Part shown: piece by piece, positions 53,882-63,916 of the stretch
Numbering within the stretch: position 1 is the first letter of the stretch
Layout: each line of letters opens with the position of its first letter
From: Candidatus Endonucleibacter sp. (ex Gigantidas childressi)
GTDB taxonomy: Bacteria > Pseudomonadota > Gammaproteobacteria > Pseudomonadales > Endozoicomonadaceae
Direction of reading: 5' to 3'
Length of the DNA: 64,000 nt
Assembly: GCA_030674875.1 (NCBI GenBank)
Contig: JASXSU010000003.1
Span: 970,076 to 1,034,075 of the forward strand
Position numbers and translations under genes: made by a program
Notes under the pieces: generated by a model
Database searches by the model: none
The model's input: only the letters and a program-made list of their open reading frames with translations
Told to the model about the DNA's origin: nothing

Positions 53882-56800
53882 ATTTGTTCTCCTGGGAAGA
53901 TTTGTTGTTGGTAGCCCCGGAAAACAAGTTATCTAATTTTTCGATTAGGATTTTTGTTGGTCTATGGTCGTAAATACCATGTCTTTTTGGATCATTTAGC
54001 GTGATGCCTCTCAGAAATAGGTAAATAACCCCCCCAAAATGTTTGCCGTAATCGTAATCAGGTATGCGCTGCTTTAGCAATCGGTGCAATGCCAAAGCGT
54101 AGAGTTGATATTGCAAGTCATAACGGTGATCGACCATGGCCTGTGCCATTTTGTCTCGCGTGTAAGCTTCTTTGTTGGCCCCTAGCCAGTTTGATTTATA
54201 GTCTAGTATGTACCATTTTCCCTGATGCTCGAAGGTTAAGTCAATAAAGCCCTTTAGCATACCTTGTATCTGCGGGAAATCCAATGCTCCAGCATCTTTA
54301 CTTAGTTGATCGTGACTAGCAATTAGGTTGTTGAGTTTGGAGGGGCTGAGTTTAATTATGGGAATATAGAATTCCATTTCTATCTTTCGTTGGTGTTTTG
54401 GAATTTTGCCTAGGTAAAGGCTCTCACCATCTAGGGGGGTGTGTAGGCAGTTTTTTAGCATTTGGCAAAGTGCTGGTTGCCAATGTTCTTCATAGCCTTC
54501 TTTCAAAAGCTCTTCTCGAACAAAGTTATTTAGAACATCATCGTCGCTTACAGCAAAGTCAACTCGCTCAAACAGAGTGTGCAGAAAGGTTCCTGGCCTT
54601 GCTCCTTTTGGAAAACAAAACAGGCTGAACTCATCTTCTGATGGTAGAGGTTCTGTTGAAACCTGTAAGGACTCTTGCTGAACCTCCAAATCGTGCCCAG
54701 GGGCTTCAATACTGGCATCTGGTGCTGTGGTTTCAAATTCTTGATCGGGCAGGGACGTATAAGAGTGTGCGACTGCACTTTTGGATAGGGCTGAATAGCT
54801 GGTAACCCACCAGTTACGTTCTATTTTACCGGTGAATGACAATGCAGTTAGCTCTTGTTTGTCCGTGACAAGGGGCTGGTAGGGAGCAAGCTCATCGTCT
54901 GGTGGGTGCGAAACAGAAAAGGATTGGCAATCATTAATAAGCATATTTAGTAATGTGGATATCTCGTTAGCCTCAATAGAATTGCCGTCATTGAGTAAAT
55001 AGCCGATGGCGGTTTTGTGTAAGTCGGTTGTTTCGCTCTTGCTTCCTCGCTTGTAGGGTGCAATGCCAAGATAGCAGCAGTGTACTGATCTGGTTAGTGC
55101 TACATATAGAAGGCGTAAGTCTTCGGCTAGTCTCTCTTTTTCTGCTTGATGTAAGGATGTTTTTTGACCTTCGAGGTCGAGCACTGTTTTGTTGTTAGTT
55201 TTATCATGGTAAAGAGGTTGCTTAGCTTCATTATAGGTGCAAATGAATGGTAGAAAAACGACGTTGTATTCAAGGCCTTTAGATTTGTGAATGGTAACAA
55301 TTTTCACCAAATTATTTTCGCTTTCTAGGTGTAGTTGTTGTTCAGCTGCATTTTTGTTGGGGCTGCTAACAGCTTCGCTTAGCCAACGATAAAGAGCATG
55401 GTGGTTGTTCAGCGCCATCTCTTCGCGAGCTAATAATTCGCCTAGGTGCAGGAGGTCTGTAAGCTGGCGTTCGCCAAATTCAGAGGTGAGCAGGTTTTCG
55501 GCAATATTTCTCTGGTAGATAATGCAGCGCAGCATGGGTAGTACGCCTTGGTCAAACCATATTTTTTGATAGTGGCTAAACTCCTCTATAGTTTGCTCCC
55601 ACGCATGTGCATCATGGTTAAGAAGGTCCAGCTGTGAGGCACTGAGGCTAAACAATGGTGCCGCTAAAGCTGACAGAAGGGCAAAGTCGTTGGTGGGGGT
55701 TAGACAAGCAGATAATAGTCGTCGCAGATCTTTGGCTTCCTGGCTGGCAAATACTGAGTCACTGTTGCTTAGATAGACGCTGGCGATACCTTGTTGTGCT
55801 AGGGTGTTTCGAATTAATTGTCCCTGCTTTCTATTGCGTACTAAAATGGCTATATCGTCAGCTCTTAAAGGTCGAGTAGTTTTGCCAGTCCCAATTAGAC
55901 ATTGTTTTTTATCTGCCAGTGTTAGTAGTCGATTTATTTCGATGGAGGTGGCAGAGCTCATAATATCTTGATAGACACCGGACCCTATAGTCTTGTCGTT
56001 TCTCTCTGGTAACCAAATTTGTCCAGCTGGTAAACATTTGCCATTAACAGTTAGTTTTTTCTGTCTGCCTGAATTTGACGCACTCACCGGATGAAAAGGA
56101 ATATCATCTCTGTAAATGAAGGGGGCAGAAGATCTGGAAAAAATACTGTTGACGGTTTCAACCATAGCAGAGGATGAGCGCCAATTGGTACCAAGGGTGT
56201 AATGAGCGCTGACCTGTCTACGTGCCTCTATATAGGTGAAAATATCCGCACCTCGAAAGGCATAAATTGCTTGTTTTGGATCACCTATCATGAACAGGCC
56301 AGCACTGTTATCTCGGCTTTCAATATAAATACTTTTGAAAATCGCATACTGTTGCGAGTCAGTATCCTGAAACTCATCAATCATTGCTACTCGGAATTGC
56401 GAACGAACGGCTTCAGCAAGGGTGCTGCCATGAGCGCCGGTCAGTGCTACAGAAAGGTTGGTTAGCAGGTCATCAAAGGATAGTTGATGACGCATAGCTT
56501 TTAATTGATTGAGCTGATATTTAATGCTCTCAAATGCTTGTTTTAGAATCATACTCTGAAAAGCTTTTTTTAGGGATATTGGATTATTTAGAAGATTATC
56601 AATTTTACTAAATATTTGGTGTTCAGGGAGGTGGGCATGTTTTTTTAGGCTAGCTTGCAGTGTCTCCGTGCTATAGAGGTTCCAACTGTCTTTGCCAAGA
56701 ACGGGAATCAGTTCATCGCTCTGGATAAATGCTTCCATCTCGGGCAGGCGCTTTAAGCTTTTGCAGTTGGTTTTCAAGCCGCAATTGCGGAGTTGTGCCT

Positions 56801-57548
56801 GAATAATTTCTCTATCGTTTAGCCAGAGGGTTTTGATTGCTAAATACGGAGTAACGTAGTGTTTGTGAAAAGCATCAAGCGAATTCGGTAGCTTGCCTGA
56901 AATGATTTGAAGATCAGGTTTGTTAAGCCAAGAGCCAATTGCTGCCAGCAAAGATTCCGGTGTAGACCAAAGGCTGCGAGCTAGAGCTGTTAAAGATTTG
57001 CTCATGGGGTATAGAGTGCGTCGCCAAAAGTCCTCTGTACTGACATTGAGCAGATGGCTCTCGTCGGTCAGTAGTTCACTGGAGAACATGGTGTTACTTT
57101 CAAATGCATACTGCTTTAGCATTCTCTGACAGAATCCATGAATGGTAAATATAGCGGCCTCATCCATTTGTCGTTCAGCTGCCAATAACAGCTGTATTCG
57201 TTCTTCGTGACGATCAAGGTCGTCCATTATAGTTTGCAGGAAGCTGTCTTGGCTGTGGCTTTCGATAAATGCTAAGCGGGCATCATGTATTCTAGCTCTA
57301 ATACGGTCTCTAAGTTCACCAGTAGAGGCCTCTGTAAATGTTACTACAAGAATTTGGTCAACACTCAACGTCTGGCAATGGGCAGTACTTTTATGTTTGT
57401 CATCGTCGGGGCCGTGACCTAGTAATAGACGCAAATACAGGTTAGCAATGGTATAGGTTTTGCCGGTGCCTGCACTAGCTTCAATCAAGCGTACGCCATA
57501 TAGCGGAAATAATCTGGTATTCAGAGTTTCTGCAGATTGGTTGTTCAT
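53874..57548 (-). CDS. recB: Exodeoxyribonuclease V beta subunit RecB
   Basis: 3'-5' helicase and nuclease subunit of RecBCD, which processes double-strand breaks and degrades foreign linear DNA. 1224 aa (1180 in E. coli). Walker A is at about residues 21-34 (IEASAGTGKTYTIANLYL), with UvrD-type motifs VTFTEASTGELRDRIR, MIDEFQDTDSQQYAIF, IGDPKQAIYAFRGADIF, TIHKSKGLEYNVVFLPF and LLYVALTRSVHCCYL. The C-terminal nuclease domain has the Mg-binding pattern FIDLTFEHQGKWYILDYKSN. It overlaps recC by ATGA and recD by 8 bases, so the three are translationally coupled. Confidence 0.97.
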   Translation of the reverse strand: MNNQSAETLNTRLFPLYGVRLIEASAGTGKTYTIANLYLRLLLGHGPDDDKHKSTAHCQTLSVDQILVVTFTEASTGELRDRIRARIHDARLAFIESHSQDSFLQTIMDDLDRHEERIQLLLAAERQMDEAAIFTIHGFCQRMLKQYAFESNTMFSSELLTDESHLLNVSTEDFWRRTLYPMSKSLTALARSLWSTPESLLAAIGSWLNKPDLQIISGKLPNSLDAFHKHYVTPYLAIKTLWLNDREIIQAQLRNCGLKTNCKSLKRLPEMEAFIQSDELIPVLGKDSWNLYSTETLQASLKKHAHLPEHQIFSKIDNLLNNPISLKKAFQSMILKQAFESIKYQLNQLKAMRHQLSFDDLLTNLSVALTGAHGSTLAEAVRSQFRVAMIDEFQDTDSQQYAIFKSIYIESRDNSAGLFMIGDPKQAIYAFRGADIFTYIEARRQVSAHYTLGTNWRSSSAMVETVNSIFSRSSAPFIYRDDIPFHPVSASNSGRQKKLTVNGKCLPAGQIWLPERNDKTIGSGVYQDIMSSATSIEINRLLTLADKKQCLIGTGKTTRPLRADDIAILVRNRKQGQLIRNTLAQQGIASVYLSNSDSVFASQEAKDLRRLLSACLTPTNDFALLSALAAPLFSLSASQLDLLNHDAHAWEQTIEEFSHYQKIWFDQGVLPMLRCIIYQRNIAENLLTSEFGERQLTDLLHLGELLAREEMALNNHHALYRWLSEAVSSPNKNAAEQQLHLESENNLVKIVTIHKSKGLEYNVVFLPFICTYNEAKQPLYHDKTNNKTVLDLEGQKTSLHQAEKERLAEDLRLLYVALTRSVHCCYLGIAPYKRGSKSETTDLHKTAIGYLLNDGNSIEANEISTLLNMLINDCQSFSVSHPPDDELAPYQPLVTDKQELTALSFTGKIERNWWVTSYSALSKSAVAHSYTSLPDQEFETTAPDASIEAPGHDLEVQQESLQVSTEPLPSEDEFSLFCFPKGARPGTFLHTLFERVDFAVSDDDVLNNFVREELLKEGYEEHWQPALCQMLKNCLHTPLDGESLYLGKIPKHQRKIEMEFYIPIIKLSPSKLNNLIASHDQLSKDAGALDFPQIQGMLKGFIDLTFEHQGKWYILDYKSNWLGANKEAYTRDKMAQAMVDHRYDLQYQLYALALHRLLKQRIPDYDYGKHFGGVIYLFLRGITLNDPKRHGIYDHRPTKILIEKLDNLFSGATNNKSSQENKCA

Positions 57549-60500
57549 GAACTTACCCCTGCTTCAGAGTGTAACAGTGCAGGTTTCAATACGCTTATAG
57601 AGAGCTCTTTCATGGGTAGATAACTACTGTCAAAGCTGGGATAAATGCGGGAGATATAAGGGTCGTTTCCTTCTGCGAAATCACCGGATCCATTAGAATT
57701 TCCTTCAAAACATAGGCGAGCTCGTTTTATTGTCTGCTCTTCGTCATCCTTGCTATTGAGCAGAACAAGAGCGGTTTCAGGAAATAGTGGTTGAGGGTAT
57801 GCTAATCCTTTTTTATAAACGGATATTAGTGCATCAAGGTAGTCTACAGCATCGTCGACAGGCAGGTAATTGAAAGTTCTTTGTTGATAGGTTCGTTTTT
57901 TGGGGTCAAGTCCTATAAGGTGTGTTGAGAGACCGAGCCCAGTTGTACAGCAACACAAGTGTTCTATCCATGTTGTAATTATGTCTTTTCCTTTAATAGG
58001 AGATGGCCGGTAACGAATCAATCCGCCAAAATAGATTTGTTTAAGCCAGCCGGAAAGGTGAATACCACCAATGTTTAAGCTGATTTCCACGTTCTCTTTT
58101 AGCGTTTCAGGAATCGTTAGTCTTCTGACATGGTCGGCCATGGTGGTCATGGTTCTCACCTGTTCATCTACTATTACTTCACCAAAGGCTCCGTGGGGTA
58201 GGTAGCCGCTTGCCTGGCGTAATGCTAATATCTGTGCTGGGGGGTGGCCAGCTATCATGGCTTCAAGTAACTCTTGTTTTAGTGAGTATTGGTTCAGGCC
58301 ATCTAGTTCAAATGGCTCATTTTCTGCTAGGATCTTTTCATTGTCTTCAAAAAATACTTTCAAACGACGGTTGCAGAAGTATTTGGTAGTATTGCGAAAA
58401 AAACGCATTAATTCCGACATTTCAATGCTGTCCGGAATATCCGTTGTTTCTAAAGGTGATACTATAAACTGTGATGGCCTCTGTCCTTTTTTGCTCGCTG
58501 CAGGCAGCCACTCTCGAGCGTAGCTGAAAAGGTTTTTGTCGCTTTCTTGTTTGTTTTTAGAGGCAAAAACACGAGGGCTGAATGCCTGTAAAGAGTGGTT
58601 GGTTATTAATTGTTCTGTCAGTGAACCCTCGGAATTTTCTTGGCACAAAAAGCCTTGTTGGCAGTAGTTAAGTAGCTCTGTTACTAATACTGAAGGGGCT
58701 CTTGGGGAGCTATCTACCATACTTTTACCAACATAACTAATATACAACTCTTGTTGTGCGGATAGTAGCGCTTCTAAGAAGAGGTAGCGATCATCATCTC
58801 GGAGGGAGCGATCACCTCGTCGGCTGTTTTGTGCGATCAGGTCAAACCCAGTAACATCGATACTTCTGGGATAGGCTCCATCACTCATACCCAGCAGGCA
58901 TACTATTTTAAAGGGAATGGAGCGCATTGGCATCAAGGCACAGAAATTGACTTGCCCTGCTAGAAAGCGCTGACTATTTTGTTGTCCAGCAATTCGTTCC
59001 GTCAGGTAGTTGATTAGAATGGTCTTTGTTAATGGTTTCTGGTGGTCGGCATCTTGTAGTTGTTCGTGGAGGTGCTCCATGGCGTCATGAATGATTTTTA
59101 GTGGATATTCATCACTATTGTCTGGTAGAAAAAATTGTTCTAAAAGGTTATTAACGTAGCGTGTCCATTCACCAATAGAATATTCCTGGTTTAATGATAT
59201 TGCTAGTTGTTCTATTTGTTCAAGAAAGTCAGCTAGTTGACCGCAGAGATGTGAGTTTATGCCCTGGACTCCATCAAAGGGTAGGATGTCGGCATAAATT
59301 CCGGAAGACTCTGGCATAGCGTAGCCTAGTAGCATTCGTCGCAAGCCAAACTGCCAAGTATTAACAGACATTATCGGTAAATCAAAACAGCTCTGCTGAT
59401 GGTTATTTATCCCCCAGCGAATGCCAGTATCATTAATCCACTGCCTAAGAGTTTCTAGGCCCTTTTGATTTAGTTTAAAGCGTCTTTGCAGTGCTGGAAT
59501 ATCAAGTAAATCCAATAGCTCTGGAGCGGTACATCGACTGTTGTCAATATTCAGTAATTTTAACACTCCAGTTAATATGGGGTGTTCTGTACGAACACTA
59601 CGGTCTGATATGGAAAAAGGAATGTATCTTGGTTCTTGTTTAGGTATACTGCCAAATACTGTTTGTATCCACGGGCTGTAGGTGTCTACATCCGGTAGCA
59701 TAATAACTATATCTTTAGGCGTAACATCTGGGTGCCTAGCGAAAATTGCCAAAAGATGATCGTGCAATACTTCTATTTCTCTGATGGGAGAGTGGCAGCT
59801 GTGTATATGAAGTGACGTATCATTTTTCTTAATTATTGGTTTTTGAGTGTTGCTGGAGCTATCTGCTAAATCCAGAATGTCCGCTTGAATATGTTTTAAT
59901 AGAGTGGTGCGAGATATATCAGCAAATGCATCAATATTCACGGCATCCAAATCATGGATTTGATAAAGATAGTCGCTACCGAGTTTGCCCATAGATGCCA
60001 ATAACGGATTGGTGCATTCATCGCCAGATATGGCTGATGCTTTGTAGAAGGAATCTTTTCGTTCTGAGAGCTGATCGTTGCTTAGTAAGAAATGCTTTGA
60101 TTTCATTTTAGCCAGATATTTATGATCTTTGATATCCCCCCAAAAATAACGACAGGGATTGGTAATCATCAGGTGTACGTCTATTTGTTGGCTTAAAGTC
60201 TGTAGTGACTCAACAAAATGGGGGGGGAGGGCTGAAATACCAAAGACAAAAAAGCGCTTGGGTAGGGAATTAAAACTTTTGCCAAGGGTTAGGTTTTTAT
60301 TGAACTGCCGGTGCATGTTGGCTCGATGCCAGTGAGGCTGCTTTAATTCAGCCGTTTTAGCAACCAGAGCTTGCCAAAGTTCGGGTTGCCAGCGTTGTTG
60401 GTGAGGTATAGCATCTAAACCGTCAGCTTGCTCCCATTTAAGAATCCAGTCCGGACGATATACTAGATACTGATCGAAAATATCTGCAATTTTTCCTGCT

Positions 60501-60880
60501 AGCTGGTAGCTCTTTAGATCATCATTATCTTCTGTTAGATAATTTTTTAGTGGGGCAAAGTTGTGTCGATTTAGCATTTGTTTGACTAGATCCATGATTT
60601 TCCAAAGCATGGCTTCTTTATTGAACGCTGATCTCTTGGGAGCATCAGGTGAAATTTGGATATACATTTCCCACAAAAAACTGGCTGGTAATGGAAAGTT
60701 AATGGCGGCAGCAATGCCTAGTTCTTCTGCTAACTGAAATCGCAACCACTGAGCCATGCCTGGGCTCTGTACCAGAATTTTTTCATCCTGCAAAGGATTG
60801 GACAAAGGCTTGCTTTTGATTAAGGTCACAAGGAGGTCTTTTAGTATATCAAGACGGTTTGAGTGATAAATGGTTAGCAA
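57545..60880 (-). CDS. recC: Exodeoxyribonuclease V gamma subunit RecC
   Basis: Chi-recognition and scaffold subunit of RecBCD, 1111 aa (1122 in E. coli). It starts LTIYHSNRLDILKDLLVTLI with VQSPGMAQWLRFQLAEELGI, the family's inactive helicase fold. LLGMSDGAYPRSIDVTGFDLI and GDRSLRDDDRYLFLEALLSA are typical RecC segments. It is first in a recC-recB-recD operon without the ptrA gene found between recC and recB in E. coli. Confidence 0.96.
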   Translation of the reverse strand: MLTIYHSNRLDILKDLLVTLIKSKPLSNPLQDEKILVQSPGMAQWLRFQLAEELGIAAAINFPLPASFLWEMYIQISPDAPKRSAFNKEAMLWKIMDLVKQMLNRHNFAPLKNYLTEDNDDLKSYQLAGKIADIFDQYLVYRPDWILKWEQADGLDAIPHQQRWQPELWQALVAKTAELKQPHWHRANMHRQFNKNLTLGKSFNSLPKRFFVFGISALPPHFVESLQTLSQQIDVHLMITNPCRYFWGDIKDHKYLAKMKSKHFLLSNDQLSERKDSFYKASAISGDECTNPLLASMGKLGSDYLYQIHDLDAVNIDAFADISRTTLLKHIQADILDLADSSSNTQKPIIKKNDTSLHIHSCHSPIREIEVLHDHLLAIFARHPDVTPKDIVIMLPDVDTYSPWIQTVFGSIPKQEPRYIPFSISDRSVRTEHPILTGVLKLLNIDNSRCTAPELLDLLDIPALQRRFKLNQKGLETLRQWINDTGIRWGINNHQQSCFDLPIMSVNTWQFGLRRMLLGYAMPESSGIYADILPFDGVQGINSHLCGQLADFLEQIEQLAISLNQEYSIGEWTRYVNNLLEQFFLPDNSDEYPLKIIHDAMEHLHEQLQDADHQKPLTKTILINYLTERIAGQQNSQRFLAGQVNFCALMPMRSIPFKIVCLLGMSDGAYPRSIDVTGFDLIAQNSRRGDRSLRDDDRYLFLEALLSAQQELYISYVGKSMVDSSPRAPSVLVTELLNYCQQGFLCQENSEGSLTEQLITNHSLQAFSPRVFASKNKQESDKNLFSYAREWLPAASKKGQRPSQFIVSPLETTDIPDSIEMSELMRFFRNTTKYFCNRRLKVFFEDNEKILAENEPFELDGLNQYSLKQELLEAMIAGHPPAQILALRQASGYLPHGAFGEVIVDEQVRTMTTMADHVRRLTIPETLKENVEISLNIGGIHLSGWLKQIYFGGLIRYRPSPIKGKDIITTWIEHLCCCTTGLGLSTHLIGLDPKKRTYQQRTFNYLPVDDAVDYLDALISVYKKGLAYPQPLFPETALVLLNSKDDEEQTIKRARLCFEGNSNGSGDFAEGNDPYISRIYPSFDSSYLPMKELSISVLKPALLHSEAGVSS

Positions 60881-61114
60881 GGTTTGTTACTCGATATTGC
60901 CGATGATTATTAGTGCTTTGGTAAGCGTGATATCACAGGCTACTGGAAATAAGGTGCTTTTAACTATCAGCAGGGTTGCTTATTTGATAAGATAAAGTAA
61001 CTGGAAATGTGGGTGTATGGCAAGGTAGCTAAGCCCTGTGAGTGTAATGTGAGGAGGGTTGGGCTTAGATGTGATAGTCAGCATTCCTGCTTTTTCATAA
61101 GTATGACAAGCAGG
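60881..61114. other. Upstream region of recC and downstream of a small gene
   Basis: No gene. TTTGATAAGATAAAGTAACT lies near 60973. The recC promoter should be here, but I see no confident -35/-10 pair. Confidence 0.3.
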
Positions 61115-61393
61115 TCAAGCCATTCCTTTACGGTTCATTGTTTGAACCATACATGATTTCTTGCGTTTATTCGCTACAGGTTTTTTTGGCAGATAGTTGT
61201 TAAGTATTGCTTGCTCTGCTTTCTTTAGTAGGTCTATATCTGGTTTGGTGTATTGAAGATAGCGTTTGCCAGCACCATGCTTTATTAGTAACAGGGCTTT
61301 GAGATCATGCATTTTCTCAAGCAGCTTTTTTGCATTCTCAATACAAGCCTTGCCTTCAGTAATTTGTTGCTCAGATGACTCTTCTGGTTCCAT
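61115..61393 (-). CDS. Small hypothetical protein, 92 aa
   Basis: Not recognised. The N-terminal half is an amphipathic helix rich in Glu/Lys (QQITEGKACIENAKKLLEKM). The C-terminus is basic (LPKKPVANKRKKSCMVQTMN). No signal peptide. GGTAGC-type sequence precedes the ATG with no strong ribosome site. The composition and gap position suggest a real small gene, but a spurious frame cannot be excluded. Confidence 0.45.
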   Translation of the reverse strand: MEPEESSEQQITEGKACIENAKKLLEKMHDLKALLLIKHGAGKRYLQYTKPDIDLLKKAEQAILNNYLPKKPVANKRKKSCMVQTMNRKGMA

Positions 61394-61567
61394 GGTAAGC
61401 TACCTTTTGAGTTGTTTTTAGTCTGGAATTATTGAAAAGATAATAATCTTTACTACTCCTTATAGCTAAGTATAAGGCTTAATTACTTTTATTGCCTTGA
61501 CTTTTGTAATGGCTTCATGGATGATACATCTTATCTAGGCGCAACACTAAGGTCTATTTAATGGCGG

Positions 61568-61670
<103 letters not shown>

Positions 61671-61689
61671 ACGTCTCCATATATTGCTT

Positions 61690-61865
61690 TTTAGTAGTGG
61701 TTATGGGAATGCAAATCAATTGCCGCTGAACAAGCATTACCGTACAGCCAAGAGTCTGTTTCGATTAGGCTTGGATAGGATTAGGCGGGAGTTCAAAAAC
61801 AGCTGTGCAAAAAATGATCAAGGCACTTTTTTAGATCTGCTAAATGTTTTGTCCCGTACATAGGT
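61690..61865 (+). mobile_element. IS4-family transposase C-terminal fragment and right end
   Basis: Reads HYRTAKSLFRLGLDRIRREF and FLDLLNVLSRT then stop, the end of an IS4-type transposase, followed by TTTTGTCCCGTACATAGGT. This terminus is the exact inverse of the IS4 left end (ACCTATGTACGGGACAAAA), which defines the element's inverted repeats. The 5' part of the element is absent. It lies directly against ffs. Confidence 0.8.
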
Positions 61866-61879
61866 CTCCTCCTGTGGTT

Positions 61880-61930
61880 TTGTTCACCGGTAGCTGTGTA
61901 GTAACTCAAAATTCTTTGGGTATAAATACT
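61880..61930. repeat. Partial intergenic repeat upstream of the 486-aa gene
   Basis: TGTTCACCGGTAGCTGTGTA, then GTAACTCAAAATTCTTTGGG and TATA. It matches the right-hand module of the fdx-iscX repeat and ends in GGGTATA. Confidence 0.5.
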
Positions 61931-61955
61931 TAATTTACATAACTTGGTATGTACT

Positions 61956-63416
61956 ATGAATATAAGTAGATTTGTTTTTCGTAACTTTTTTTTTCCAGTG
62001 TTTCTCGTTTTCTGTTCTTGTTTTTCCATCGCTGTTATCGCATCACCTCCAGTGTTTGTTGTTGCCTCTCAAGTGTATGCAGCCAGCACTTTTTATGGTG
62101 GTTGGAGAGATGTTGTTGCTGGTGTTAAAACAATACAAATGCTAAAATCACAGTATCCTGAAAGTAAAATTTCTTTCATTGTAGGTAGTTCTTATGATAT
62201 GGGAAATCGTCATAGTAAGGATAAGTATGACACATTTAGTACAATCAGCAAAATAGATGGTGTGGAAGTTATCTTAATAAATGCGCATGAAGATTGTGCG
62301 CAAGAGTGTGAAAGAGCTACTGAAAAAGCAAAGATATTATTGGATTCAGCAGATCTAATTATCCATGCTCCGTCATTTATTATAAGTCCTATTGCTAAGA
62401 ATTCAGATCAGTATGTTGGGAAAATGATATATTTTAATGGGTACCATAAAGGATCTTACATTGGACTTAAAGCAGAAGATAAATACATACAAGGTGGGAT
62501 GGTTTATTTAGATACTGGGCTATGTCAAGCTGGCGTAGGAGCGGTATCCAAAGTACGGAATGGTATGTTTTTAAAAGCGAAAGAATTGCCATCAAGAGAA
62601 TTTGATAGTGAGTTTTTAAGAGAAAATCTTACGATTCCAGCTGAGGGGGAGGGGTTGGAAAAATCTTTTTATTTTAATTATGCGTATTCTGTAATCAATT
62701 TCACAGAACTTGTTCTGTTCCCACACTTTGTTGAGGGGACTAGCACAGATAACATTAAAATAGTCACATCAGTTCCTATTGGTATTGAAAGTCACACGAA
62801 AAATATTTTCAGAATGTCAGCCCTGATGGGCGATGAGCTGACGATAAATAAAATAACACTTATTAGAGAGGGTAGAGAGGATCTAGTCATAAACAACTCC
62901 GAGGCTGACAAGCTCATTACTGGAAGAAGTATAACCATTATTAGTCCAAGAGCATATACACTTGATGATAGCTTGCGTATGAGCAAGTATGCCAAATGCA
63001 GCGTGTCTACTGGCGATCATAGTATGGCTGACCCTCTTTCTATGGGACGGTTACCCATTCCCAGTATAAGACATATAGGAGATAGTGCTCGTGCGTTGTG
63101 TAGCGATGTTAGGAGTTTTGTCGACTCTTATGATGGCGAAAAATTATTGAAGGACATGGGCGAAATATTTGAAGCATGTGCTATGGCTACAGGTGTTATA
63201 AACGACGCTTGTTCTGCAGATGTTGGAGGTGATGGTGTAGAATTAGGACGTCTCAATGATGCTATTAGGAGTTATGCTGAATTTGGCAAAAATCAATGGT
63301 TGCAATTTGAGGATCTTTATGTTAAACATTTACTTTCAAATGATGGTAATTTTCTAGAAGATAATTTACTTAAATGCATTGAAAGAAAGCTTACAAAAGA
63401 AGAATTAAGTGATTGA
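61956..63416 (+). CDS. Exported protein with glycosyltransferase (GT-B)-like pattern, 486 aa
   Basis: No exact family known to me. The ATG at 61956 gives a signal peptide (FFFPVFLVFCSCFSIAVIAS). A TTG at 61944 would add four residues. The N-terminal half has FYGGWRDVVAGVKTIQMLKS followed by YPESKISFIVG, like the first Rossmann half of GT-B glycosyltransferases. The C-terminal half has ITIISPRAYTLDDSLRMSKY and CSVSTGDHSMADPLSMGRLP, which recalls the GT-B donor-site pattern in which a glycine-rich turn is followed by S-x-x-E/D-A/P-x-x-x-G. The fold assignment is inference from pattern only. An exported glycosyltransferase would fit a host-directed effector. Confidence 0.6.
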   Translation: MNISRFVFRNFFFPVFLVFCSCFSIAVIASPPVFVVASQVYAASTFYGGWRDVVAGVKTIQMLKSQYPESKISFIVGSSYDMGNRHSKDKYDTFSTISKIDGVEVILINAHEDCAQECERATEKAKILLDSADLIIHAPSFIISPIAKNSDQYVGKMIYFNGYHKGSYIGLKAEDKYIQGGMVYLDTGLCQAGVGAVSKVRNGMFLKAKELPSREFDSEFLRENLTIPAEGEGLEKSFYFNYAYSVINFTELVLFPHFVEGTSTDNIKIVTSVPIGIESHTKNIFRMSALMGDELTINKITLIREGREDLVINNSEADKLITGRSITIISPRAYTLDDSLRMSKYAKCSVSTGDHSMADPLSMGRLPIPSIRHIGDSARALCSDVRSFVDSYDGEKLLKDMGEIFEACAMATGVINDACSADVGGDGVELGRLNDAIRSYAEFGKNQWLQFEDLYVKHLLSNDGNFLEDNLLKCIERKLTKEELSD

Positions 63417-63569
63417 CTTGAATCCAGTGGCGCGTGTTTTTTATAGGGCTCGATAAACGTTATATGAGTGTAGTGCTGGATTAATACAATAAGTGCAATT
63501 GACTGAAGTTTTATAGGTGGGCCAGTGCCGGTATATTTGTAACTCTCACACTAAAAATGGAAGCCAAGA
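63417..63569. other. Gap before the IS30 remnant
   Basis: Nothing recognisable apart from TTGTAACTCTCACACTAAAA shortly before the transposase start, which may be part of the IS30 end. Confidence 0.3.
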
Positions 63570-63916
63570 ATGAGTATTCAAGCCAGGCAATGCAAGCAGC
63601 TGACTCAAGGGCAACGGTATCAGATTGAGGCCCTTTTTGGAAAAGGCTATATGCAGAAAGAAGTCGCAGTGTCAGTAGGTATCAGTGAGAGTGCTTTATC
63701 ACGAGAGCTGAGTCGTAATGCCAGTGGATGGCTACGGTGCTGAAAGCGCCCACGCACGGCCCAGTCGGCGTAGAGTGACAGCTACAAAGTTCAGCAAAAC
63801 AGATGAACGACACATGCCCATAATAAAGAAATGGTTATTGCTTGGTTGTCTCCTGAAAATATCAGTTTACGGATGAAGGTGGAAGTTCCCGACATCGCAC
63901 TCAGCCACATCACTGT
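63570..63916 (+). mobile_element. IS30-family transposase N-terminal remnant
   Basis: Starts MSIQARQCKQLTQGQRYQIE, then LFGKGYMQKEVAVSVGISES and ALSRELSRNASG, the HTH region of an IS30 transposase. A frameshift follows at about 63734, with later pieces VIAWLSPENISLR and SHITV. An inverted-repeat element interrupts it at 63917. Confidence 0.85.
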
